Shown one piece after another: positions 16,164 through 26,100 of a DNA stretch of 32,428 bases. The notes under the pieces were generated by a model. It saw only the letters and a program-made list of their open reading frames with translations, did not search any database and was not told where the DNA came from. Source of the DNA: Verrucomicrobiaceae bacterium (GTDB lineage Bacteria > Verrucomicrobiota > Verrucomicrobiia > Verrucomicrobiales > Akkermansiaceae); the NCBI GenBank assembly GCA_027487435.1, contig JAIYDP010000232.1, forward strand, positions 1 through 32,428, given 5' to 3'. A program made the translations under genes and the position numbers. The stretch's first letter is position 1; every line of letters begins with the position of its first letter.

Positions 16164-19100
16164 ATGAACGATTCATTTTCCGCGAAAACTTGTCCTGAGT
16201 GTGGTGCCATCTTTTCCCTTGATGCGCCGGAAAATCTGTGCCCTCGTTGTCTTATGGCGCAAATCATCCAGCCGACGATGGATGGTGAAAAACTGGTGCC
16301 TTTGCCATCGCTCACGCCCGAAGAACTTTCTCCCCATTTCCCACAACTCGAAATTCTCGAATGTCTCGGACGCGGTGGTATGGGGGTCGTTTACAAAGCG
16401 CGGCAGAAGTCCTTGAATCGTTACGTCGCACTGAAACTGTTAGCCCCCGAGAGAGCAGGAGATCCGCAGTTTGCGGAACGATTCGAAAAGGAAGCACATG
16501 CCCTCGCTGCATTGAATCATCCACACATTGTGGGAGTCTATGATTTCGGCCAAGCCGGTGGATTCTTTTATCTACTCATGGAATTTGTCGATGGAGTAAA
16601 TCTGCGTCAGGCAATGAAGGCTGGACGTTTCACTCCCGAGCAGGCGCTTGCCGTGGTGCCGCCCGTGTGCGAGGCACTGCAATACGCCCACGAACACGGC
16701 ATCGTCCACCGCGATATCAAACCGGAAAATTTATTGTTAGATAAAGAGGGTCGAGTAAAGATCGCCGATTTCGGCATCGCGAAAATGCTCGACCATGATG
16801 CAGAGATCATCCTGAAGGACGATGGGCCACACGCTGGCACGCTCGCCTCGGTGGCTGGCACGCCGCAATACATGGCACCGGAGCAAAAAACGCATCGCGC
16901 TACCGACCACCGAGCGGACATCTATTCGCTGGGCGTGGTGCTTTACGAAATGCTCACCGGCGAACTCCCTGCCGACAAACTCCAACCGCCTTCGCGCAAA
17001 GTGCAGATCGACGTACGCCTCGACGAGATCGTCCTGCGGGCCCTGGAAAAAATGCCCGAGCTACGATTCCAGACCGCTGGAGAATTCCGCACGCAAGTGG
17101 AAACGATGGTGCAACAAACTCCCAATAACAACGATGGCAACGAGACTTGCGCTCCCACATCGGAAATCGACAATCATCCATCTGATGTATCCTCGCGCTT
17201 CTCCCGCACGGCCATCTTCGGTGTCTGTCTGGGGCTCATCCACATCATCCTATTGCCGCTGGTTCATTACACCTGGCAGGGAAACGATTTTTCGGACAAC
17301 CCGCATCCGGACCGCCCTCCCTACGCGTTCCTTGTTTATACAGAGTGGGCCTTGTTCGTCGGGTCGCTGATCGCCATGACGATTCTCGGCTGGAAAGCCG
17401 TCGGTCAAATCCGCCGCTCAGGCGGGCGTCTCCATGGCATGTGGCTGGCGTTGTTCGACGGGCTGTTGTTGCCGCTATTCGTTGCATCGATGGCGGGCGG
17501 TCTGGGAATCCACTTCCTAGTTGAAGCACTGAACAAACTGCTCTGGTCCATTACCGGCAGGTATCCTGAATTGGGGCTTCCCCCATTATTTCTAATGATC
17601 CTTTGCGCGCTGACTCTCGCTCCACTCGTGATCTGGTTCGTAAGGCGCAAGGTGAGCAAGCCACTCGCTGGTGCGCAAAATCCAGAACAACCCAATCCAA
17701 CTACCATAAAAGCGCCCGCTTCAGAAATCAAACCCACTCGGCTCGGTAAATGGGCGGTCGGCTTCTTCATCGGCGCGGTAGTGGGAACACCCTTGCTCAG
17801 GGGCTTCATGTTAACGCACTCTAACATTAGCACATCTCCACAGGGCGTCCCCTTGCTCTGGGGCTTCATGGGTATGCAAGAAATCATCGTTCTTTGTGGC
17901 CTAGCGTTGTTGCTGTCGCTGGTGTTTGGCGTGATGAGTTGGAGGTCAAAACCCGGCAAGTTCGCTACCCTCGCATCGGGTCTGGGACTCCTGCTTTTGG
18001 TGACCTTTACCTTCAACTATCTAGCCCCTCGTCCGACCGCAATCAAAGCTGCCCTTGACTCACAGCGGGTGAAATTCAGCTTCAGCCATACCGAAGCACT
18101 CACTGGAGGTCATGAGCTCACTCTACCTGCCACCACACGCATGCGATGGTTTCCGAATACTGGGCAACCGCTCTCGCTCACCAACAATCGGCAAGTGCTC
18201 ACCCGTGTACGACTGCTTGAAAAGCACCATGCCAACTTGTTTGCCGAAGCCGCGTGCTCCGTGGACGGTACCAACTGGGAAAGCCAGATATTTCCACTGA
18301 GCGCGAATGTTACCAAGGGCAAACTGAGTTTTCAAAATGGCACTGAAGTTATCGTCGAATTGTTAGGGGCCGGAATCGCTGGATCTAACCGTCCGCCATC
18401 GACTGCATTCAGCCCGGTGGTGGAGCGGGAATTGCGGGTTGATGAGGAGACGCTTGCTCAGGGACTGAATTTTGAGAGCGGCAAGGTGCTGACTTTGTCC
18501 CTGGAGGAATTCAACCGCAAAGGCGATGATGGCACGGAACGCGTGCCGTATCGAAGCTTTGGCGACTGGGTCGAAGCAAAAGGCATCGGCATGTACGCCG
18601 CAGCAGGGGACAAGGGCTTCGGATTGGCAGGGGCGATCACGGAGTTCAAGCTCAGCGCGCTTCCAGTGGCGGCGTGGGATACCGCAACCGAGCCTGAACT
18701 TAAGGAGGCGTTGGAGCATGCCGTAATGGAGCACGACAAGTTTTCGAATGCTCTTCTGATTCCCACCGACGCCGCACTGCCCCTGACCTACGCTATGAAA
18801 TCCGGCGACAAGCTGGGACTGCTGCAAATCACCACTCGCGAGCAAAATCCGAATGGAATCAAGATCCGCTACAAGCTGGTGCATAGCACTCCCCCTGTGA
18901 AACCGGCGCCAAAGAAACAATACGAATTGTCGATCCAGTTTGAGCAGAATCCTAACGACCCCATCGTAAAGACGGACGTGGAGTTGGGAACACAGTTCGG
19001 CAATTTCAAGCATGCTGGCGACCGACTATACTCGATCAGCGGGCAGATTGATGAACCCAAAAACGGGAAGTTTCCGGGATCCATTACCCTCGGCGATTAT

Positions 19101-19262
19101 AACGTATCCGAAGCACATAAGGGCACCGGCCATCAGGGTACGATCCCCGTCGAACTGGAACTCGGCAAACCCTTCAACCACACGGTGGTTGTGGGAATCG
19201 GTTTCATCCGCATCATCACGCTCAACGAGAAGCCGACTGATACGCATCCATCCGAAAAGTAA
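16164..19262 (+). CDS. transmembrane Ser/Thr protein kinase with N-terminal zinc ribbon
   Basis: The ATG at 16164 has AGG 7 nt upstream; an earlier TTG at 16128 is less likely. It gives 1032 residues. Order: zinc ribbon with CPEC (10-13) and CPRC (26-29); Hanks-type kinase domain at about 62-310 with the glycine loop GRGGMGVVYKA, Lys91, HRDIKPEN (182-189), DFG (202-204) and APE (238-240), so all catalytic residues are present; about seven hydrophobic segments between roughly 350 and 640; then a long C-terminal domain (about 640-1032), probably outside the cytoplasm, of unknown fold. Such kinases usually act with the adjacent ECF sigma gene in Planctomycetes and Verrucomicrobia. A 20-codon internal duplication lies between two of the membrane segments (17791-17870). 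The sensory ligand is unknown. Confidence 0.9.
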   Translation: MNDSFSAKTCPECGAIFSLDAPENLCPRCLMAQIIQPTMDGEKLVPLPSLTPEELSPHFPQLEILECLGRGGMGVVYKARQKSLNRYVALKLLAPERAGDPQFAERFEKEAHALAALNHPHIVGVYDFGQAGGFFYLLMEFVDGVNLRQAMKAGRFTPEQALAVVPPVCEALQYAHEHGIVHRDIKPENLLLDKEGRVKIADFGIAKMLDHDAEIILKDDGPHAGTLASVAGTPQYMAPEQKTHRATDHRADIYSLGVVLYEMLTGELPADKLQPPSRKVQIDVRLDEIVLRALEKMPELRFQTAGEFRTQVETMVQQTPNNNDGNETCAPTSEIDNHPSDVSSRFSRTAIFGVCLGLIHIILLPLVHYTWQGNDFSDNPHPDRPPYAFLVYTEWALFVGSLIAMTILGWKAVGQIRRSGGRLHGMWLALFDGLLLPLFVASMAGGLGIHFLVEALNKLLWSITGRYPELGLPPLFLMILCALTLAPLVIWFVRRKVSKPLAGAQNPEQPNPTTIKAPASEIKPTRLGKWAVGFFIGAVVGTPLLRGFMLTHSNISTSPQGVPLLWGFMGMQEIIVLCGLALLLSLVFGVMSWRSKPGKFATLASGLGLLLLVTFTFNYLAPRPTAIKAALDSQRVKFSFSHTEALTGGHELTLPATTRMRWFPNTGQPLSLTNNRQVLTRVRLLEKHHANLFAEAACSVDGTNWESQIFPLSANVTKGKLSFQNGTEVIVELLGAGIAGSNRPPSTAFSPVVERELRVDEETLAQGLNFESGKVLTLSLEEFNRKGDDGTERVPYRSFGDWVEAKGIGMYAAAGDKGFGLAGAITEFKLSALPVAAWDTATEPELKEALEHAVMEHDKFSNALLIPTDAALPLTYAMKSGDKLGLLQITTREQNPNGIKIRYKLVHSTPPVKPAPKKQYELSIQFEQNPNDPIVKTDVELGTQFGNFKHAGDRLYSISGQIDEPKNGKFPGSITLGDYNVSEAHKGTGHQGTIPVELELGKPFNHTVVVGIGFIRIITLNEKPTDTHPSEK
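17791..17870 (+). repeat. 60-bp in-frame duplication inside the kinase gene
   Basis: A 20-bp block (17791-17810) recurs 60 bp later (17851-17870) with 19 of 20 bases identical, giving near-repeat peptides PLLRGFM and PLLWGFM. The intervening 40 bp have diverged. It sits in a loop/transmembrane part of the kinase and keeps the frame. Confidence 0.6.
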
Positions 19263-19318
19263 AATTGATTTTCGCGATCTGAGTTGTTAGATCACTTGCA
19301 GCGTAATTCAGCAATCTG

Positions 19319-20131
19319 TTATGGAGTTTCGAGTTTAGGTGATTTTTCCAGCCAGTTCCGTTGCATGTTGTTGGCATCATGAACGAATGTTGCCATTTCC
19401 CTACTGGTGGCATGCGCAGGCAATGTGGCGAGTATGGAAGTCAAATGTCCTTGGCGTTGTTGGCCGAGGATCTTTGTATTTCGGGCTTGTTGGGTTCTTG
19501 CTGTAGCAAATGTTTTTGCGATGTCGTTCTCTAACCACTCCAAAGATGTGTCCCAATCGTCGATCAATAGGGGATCGATTTCTTCGACTCGCTGGCGCAC
19601 CGCATCGGCGTTGGGTAAGAGTTTTCCTGAACACAATTCAGAGGCGAGAATCGAATAATTTTCGCTTATGCGAGACCTGAAGAGCACTTGCAGCATGGCG
19701 CGATGAAGCGCCTCGCCGGTAGCGTCGGAGAAGACGGGATTGATGTAGAGCTTCAAGGCGGGTAATGCTTCGCCCTGCTTGGATTGGTAAAGATCCTGTA
19801 AATTCTTGAAAGAGGTTCGGCAATCGGCATTGCTCCAGTCATGCACCCATGCGAGGTGCACTGTCCGAAGCATGTTTTTCCCGATGATCATGCTCGGCAC
19901 TTCGCCTTTGGCGATGGGAATGGATCCGCCATCCAAGGCCAAGGCGATTTGATTCTGCTCAGTATAAAATGGTCGAACGAGCAAGCGTGATGGATCGATT
20001 TGTGACGCGCTTGGCGGAGCTTGCGCGGCAGGCTCAGGTGTTGGCTTTTTTTCGCCTCCGTTAAAGACGGCGATCAGCAAAATCATCAGAAACGCCAGAG
20101 GAATGATGAATTTGAAATCGAAACGCGGCAT
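19319..20131 (-). CDS. membrane-anchored protein of unknown function, possibly DsbA-fold
   Basis: This 270-residue protein has an N-terminal transmembrane anchor at about 8-23 (FIIPLAFLMILLIAVF), a Pro/Ala-rich linker (28-42), then a soluble domain that should lie outside the cytoplasm. I do not recognise it with confidence. Its layout recalls thioredoxin-fold DsbA-like proteins: a strand, then HDWSNADCRTSFKNLQDLY (97-115), a helical insert with ALHRAMLQVLF, and ARTQQARNTKILG at the place of the cis-Pro strand. The CxxC motif is missing; only Cys104 remains in the would-be active site. It starts 9 bp downstream of the M66 peptidase gene on the same strand, so they are probably co-transcribed. 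It may assist folding or attachment of that protein, which is inference. Confidence 0.7.
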   Translation of the reverse strand: MPRFDFKFIIPLAFLMILLIAVFNGGEKKPTPEPAAQAPPSASQIDPSRLLVRPFYTEQNQIALALDGGSIPIAKGEVPSMIIGKNMLRTVHLAWVHDWSNADCRTSFKNLQDLYQSKQGEALPALKLYINPVFSDATGEALHRAMLQVLFRSRISENYSILASELCSGKLLPNADAVRQRVEEIDPLLIDDWDTSLEWLENDIAKTFATARTQQARNTKILGQQRQGHLTSILATLPAHATSREMATFVHDANNMQRNWLEKSPKLETP

Positions 20132-20140
20132 ACTGTTCTG

Positions 20141-23100
20141 TTAGGGAGAAATCGTTACTTGCAGACGGATGAATTTTTGCACATCGGGTGCCCGAGGAAT
20201 GCTGAGGGTGACAGTGTCGTAACCCGCAGTGCTACCTGCTGTGACGGTTACACCAGCGGAAGACGATGCCGTATCAATGCCGACGTTGTAGTTGTCGGGC
20301 CAGGCTTGTAGGGTCGGGGAAACTTGAATCGCTAGGCTGGTGGAGGGATTGATGGACGATTGTGCACGTTGGAAAGAGAAAACGATATTTCCTGCTGAAA
20401 TGGATGAGCTAGGGAGCTTCGATATATCGTTCGTCGCGGAGCTGCCGCCGAGAACATATTCCACAGCATTGCTGACGCCATCGTTGTCTTGATCTTGCGT
20501 GGGCGAGGTAGAGGATGCATTTGTGTCAGCCCAAGAGGCATAACTGCTGGCAGGCGAGGTAGCTGAAGCAGTGAGGAAACCGCTGGCATTGAGAGCGAAG
20601 CTGGAAAATCCAGGAGAACTGATTTTGGCGAGCTGTGTTGAGGTGAGAGCCGTAGAAGTTGTGCCAAAACGTATGGAACTACCCGAGACGAAGTTGCCAG
20701 TGATGGTGAGTGTGCCCGCCCAAGTGATGGAGTTGCTGTTAGCAAAACTTAGCAAAGCTCCGCTGCCGAGATTGATCATGGATGCACCGGTGACATTGAG
20801 AGTGCCTAGGGTGTCAGTGAAAGTGGCGGCATCCAGCGTTGCCGATCCGAGGGAGACGGCGGTGGCAGGAAGAGCATTATTGGCTGCTAGCGCGAGTCTG
20901 CCAGCACTGATGGTGGTCGCGCCAGTGTAGGTGTTGCTACCCGCAAGCGTAAGAGTGCCAGCACTAGTTTTGGTTAGTCCGCCGGTACCGTTGATGGTAG
21001 CAATGTTTTGCAGTGTGCCAGACTCGACGATGAAGTTGACGACTCCGTTGCCAGCAGCTCCAAGATCATGGCCGTTCATGTTCAGCGTGCCGCCACTGAG
21101 TAAAACCGTTGCATTGCTCGTGCCTGTATTGGCACCGCGGAGGACATCGCCTGCTACGGTGAGAGAGCCACCTGTAAGGTTGAGTATTCCGTTAGCTGTG
21201 CCACCGGAGGCGGTAGAATCGGCAAGGCGGATGGAAACACCGCTAGTTGCCTGCACCGACACCGAACCGCCGGAGATATTGATGGTGCCCGTGGTGTTGA
21301 AGCCAGTCGTGGATGATGAATTGCGACCGACGATCAGTTCGCCATTGCCGATGGTAACTGTGCCTCCCGCCAAGTTCATGATGCCTGTAACATTTCCTGT
21401 GGCAGTGCCCGCCGCTCGAAGCCCGACAGTGACGCTAGATGCAGAGAGATTTCCGGCATCGAAGCTGAAAGTTCCTGTAGATGCAGCGCCACCAGAGGCA
21501 GTGCGTCCGCCGATTTGTAAGGCTCCCAACAGCAGGTCAGCACTGTGCCCGGATAAATCCACTGAGCTGTTATTGTGAACGGCCGTGGTTGTGCTGCCGT
21601 AAGCGACGGTCATATTTGCCGGTGCCAATCCGTCCGTGGCACGAACCTTGAGGGTGCCGGTGGTATCAAGGAAATTCATCGAGCCAGGTGAGCGATTGCT
21701 GGTTGCGCCGATCTGAATGGTATCGGCATTGATGATCGTGAGACCTCTGCCCAGTTGCACCGCGTGTGCGGCTGAAGTAGGCGAGTTCATGGTGAAGGTT
21801 TGTGCGGTAATGGTGCTTTGATTCGCCAGAATGACAGTCGAACTTCCCATTCCCGCACTGCTGGCGTTGGTGGCATCGCCGACACGGAACGTTCCAAGGC
21901 TATTGTTATAAACGAAATTTGACAGGCCTGACATATCGAGTGTGGCGGCATTGCCAAAGCCCGAGTTTGTGGAGCCTCCGACTTGAAAAATGCTGCCAGT
22001 GACATTAAGCGTACCAAGGCCGGTCGGTGCGAGTCTTGTGGTCGTATTCGCAGCGGGAGATGAATTAAAGCCAACTGTTAGATTGCCGGTGACGGTAAGA
22101 GTTCTGCCAGTGCCAATCGCGATGCCGTTGCTTTCGTTGCTATCTGAATTCACTGCGAGACTCGCGACTGTTTGGTTGAACGTAGATAGATTCAAAGCGC
22201 CCACTGTATTTCCAGAGCCGAGAGACAGTGCAGTGGTGACGGGTAGAGCGTCGTTTAAGCCAGAGTGTAAAACGCCATCGTTGATGCGGGTGGCACCACT
22301 ATAGCTGTTACTACCTGAAAGCGTTTGCGTTCCCGTGCCTGTTTTCGTTAGAGAAATATTGCCTTTCAATATGCTGGCGAAAGAACTAGGGGATAGCGGG
22401 TTGACGGTCAGCGTTGCTGCGGTGGCTGATGAATTGTTGATAGAGTTTCTTGCAGCGGCGCCTGTGAGAGAAAGACCTGCTACAGTTTGGTTTCTGCCAT
22501 TCAGATCAAATTCCGCATCGGGGCTGGTAGCGCTGCTGCCCATGACCAGTCTCGACGTAGGAGGGAGTCGGTCGTTTCCGCCTGCAAGTTGCAGCTTGCC
22601 GATCAAAACGGTGGTATCGCCAAGATAGGTGTTGGCTCCAGATAAAATGACGGTCGAGTTGATGTCTTGAGTGCGAATGATTAGGCCGGTTTCGACGGCT
22701 CCGCTATCGATGATTCCACTTACCGTAAGAGTATTGTCGGTGGTGGCGCCAAGGCGCGTTCCCGCTGATCCGATGGTCACATTTCCCGCCCATGTATTGC
22801 TTCCGCTGGTGCTGCTCAATGCGCCGAAAAAATTACCTACACCGTTGATCGTTAGTGTTTCACCTGTAACCGTAATACCTCCTTCAAGTTCGAGCCTCGG
22901 GTTGGACGCGCTACCTGTGGCAGTGCCGTTGACAACGGTGCCAGCAGTTGTCGCGCCAAGAGCATTGGCGTGGAGAACCTTGATGGCACCGGCGTTGATG
23001 GTGGTAAGGCCGCTGTAGGTGTTTGCCGCGTTGAGGGTGAGAACTCCGACACCTGCATTGGTGAGAGACCCCGTGCCAGCGATTACATTTGCGAAGCCGA

Positions 23101-26100
23101 CTCCTTGAACAATGCCATTGCTGCGCTGGAAGACCAATGCGGCATTGTTGATGATGTCACTTGCAGCAGAAAGCGTTCCGGTGGTGGAATTGTTGCCGAT
23201 TTGTAAGGTGCCTGCCGAAATGGTCGTGTTGCCTGTGTAGGTATTAGCGCCCGACACAATAAGTGTGCCGCTGCCGCTCATGGTGAGTGCGCCGGTACCT
23301 GAGATTACGTTGGAGAAATCCGTGCCTTGGGTGATGACATTGCTTCGATGAAAAACTAAGGAGGAGTTGTTGGTGATAGAGCTAGAAGGGGTGAGTGATC
23401 CCGTGGTGCCGGCGTTACCGATTTGCAGCGTACCCGTGCTGATGATCGTGGGGCCAGTGTAGGTGTTCGCTGCGGTGAGGGTGAGGTTGCCTGCTCCCGT
23501 TTTCGATAGACCGTCGGTACCTGCTATTACGCTATCGATTTGCGTAGTATTGTTGGTGATTTCAAAACCTGGCGTAGTGCCAGCTAAGGTTAAGGTATGC
23601 CCGGAACTTATCGTCCACCTTTGGTTGCCGGCGGTGTCGCCGAATTTCCATAGTCTTGCAGTGCGGCTTGCTCCCAGGTTGAGCGCGGTGTTGGCTGCAA
23701 TGTTGACGGTACTGAAATCCATCGTCGTGCTGGATGTCGGGTTTGGAACGACGCCGTCGTCCCAGTTGGTAGCAGTAGTCCAGCTTTGTGCATTGCCAGC
23801 AGTCTGGATCCAGCGATTGGGGATGGGCGGCTCAGATGGAAACTCGACCGCTGCGACACTGATGGTGTATCCGCTTCCGGTGTTTGTAGAAAACGCAGGG
23901 GTGATCGATGAGGGAGAAGCGACGAAGCGAAAACCCGAAGCATGGCCGCCCCACTGGCTGCCCCACGAACCACTGCTGGCTTGGGTGAGCAACGAGGGTG
24001 AAGTGGTTGTAGCGGTGGGTGTGCCGGCATTGTTGTTATTGCCAGAATTGTTGATCACAGCAATCACCACCGAGCGGTCACCAGCGGTTGTCAACGCTAC
24101 GGAATTGACGGTGCTGCCCGCCCTGCTGTTCGACACTCCAAATCCTGGCATGGTATTGGACAGAGCGTAGGCGCAGCCGATTCCACCGTTCGGGTTCTCT
24201 GCTGAGACTTGAATGGTGCCGGAGCCAATTGAGCCTGGATTATCGAGATAGAAAATTGCTGCGGTTCCGTCATTGTTCAATGCATCTTCTTGAATGGCTT
24301 CCGTCATCACTTTGCCGTTGTATCGAACTTCATAGACAAATCCGGTGCCGTTGTTATTGCCATCTTCGGTGGAAATAGCCACGACAAGTTTGTCTGCTGT
24401 GCCCGCGTTGAAAGAGCCGAGTCCTGTTACATTTTTTAGGCCATTACCGCTTTGCAGACTGAACTGTTGTGTCGCATTCACTGTGACGTTTTGACTTGCC
24501 GGCGTGTTAAAAGTGGTGGCTGATGCAGGAGAAGAGTTTGTCGTTGTTAGAGTGCCCGCACGCATGGAAACGGTGTAGGAATACTGCGTGCCTGGACTAA
24601 GACCAATGTCAGTGTAGGATGGGCTCGTTTGCCAGTTGCTGGAAGTAGCGCCGGGATTTCCCGAAGTCTCTGTGAAAAGGTATTCGACTGTGCCTGTATA
24701 ACCAAAGGCTAGCTCGCCTTTGGTGGCTTTCATGGTGACAGCGGAAGAGCCATAAGCAACGGGTGCTAAATCAAACGATGCGGTCGCAGGTGTAAGTGGG
24801 GCCCAAGTATAAAGCACCGTAGGATTGGCGGGCAGTCCCACATCCTCAACATTCGGAGTAGATAGAAGCTCGATCTTCGTTACCGATCCTCCAGAGGCGG
24901 GTAGGTTGATGGCTTCCGTCTCTAGGCTGTTCGCGTTGAAGGGATCTTCAGATGTTACGGATGAGGCTGGCAAGATGTAGGTCTTGGTGGAGCCTCCCTG
25001 CTCGACCCTCGCACAATAGTCGCAGTTAGTGGAAAGATTGAAGAGCGAATTGGCTGCCGTGCGGTCGGCAGATACCGTGGGATCGAAGAGCCTGATCAAT
25101 CCTGAGGTGTAAGGACCAATGGGTGGATAAACCATATTCACTTCGGGATTAGCGCCAGACATTGAGGCCAAGATGCTGATCACCTGCGTGTCACGTGTTG
25201 TGGGGAATTGTACTCCGTTGTTTGTGACAGTGGACGTGTAAGCTCCGGTGGTTTGGTTCCATGAGGCATAGCTGCCATTGGTTCCGAGAGCGGGGTTCCA
25301 AACGACCATGTGGCTGTGCAGATAGCTGCGCATTTGATCTACCGAATAGTCAGAAAAATGATTCATGATGTAAGACGGTTCCTGGAAACCCGTGCCTCCA
25401 CCTTGCATGGGATCGACTTTGTATGTTCCCGCAGGGTTGCCGCCGACATTGTTCGCCTGAACCGTTGGTGGAATGAAGGCCTTGGTTCGGAGATCGAAAG
25501 CCCAAGCCGGACCGCTATGGGTGTCATTATAGATATTAGGTGCTGTAATGCCGTGCATGCTGCCTTTGTAGGGGTAGGCAGCGCTATCACCCCAGTGAGG
25601 GAGCGAAAGTGCGTGGCCGAGTTCATGGATAAGAATTCCGGCAGAGGTACCGTTGCCGACTCCGGCGAAACCACCAGCCTGACCGCCTGCAACAGCATTA
25701 TAGACGTTCAAATAATACAAGCTCCAGCGGCCAGATCGACCTGATGCGCGTTTCAGAGCGCCGTTCCACACTAATGCGGCAGCTTGTTCCCCATCGAACG
25801 GCAGACCCGTCTGGATTTCATACTCCGTTTTGGATTTGATTCGGGCAGCACGCGCACCTCCGCGTGGTGGAATGACGAGTTCAGGAAATACCACATTTGC
25901 TACACGTCTCACTTCGAGATCGGCCACAGGCCATTTCGCCTCGATTTCGGCAAGAGTGTTGGTGGGATAGTTTCCATTCGTATTGGAGAAATACTGCACA
26001 TCGAACATGGTCATGATCACCCTGTTCGGTGCGCCGACGTCGATGCTGGTAAGGTTTGTCGTGGCAGTTCCGGCATTGATTCTGACCTGTAAGCCTTTTT

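Noticed and set aside
20571..21578. Two long plus-strand frames (119 and 215 codons) opposite the M66 gene
   Set aside because: They are antisense to repetitive PATR coding sequence and rich in Val/Pro/Ala, as expected from the complement of Thr/Gly/Asn repeats.
23084..23527. Regular repeats considered as a CRISPR array
   Set aside because: Units are 222 bp, diverged and coding in frame; there are no short identical repeats with unique spacers.
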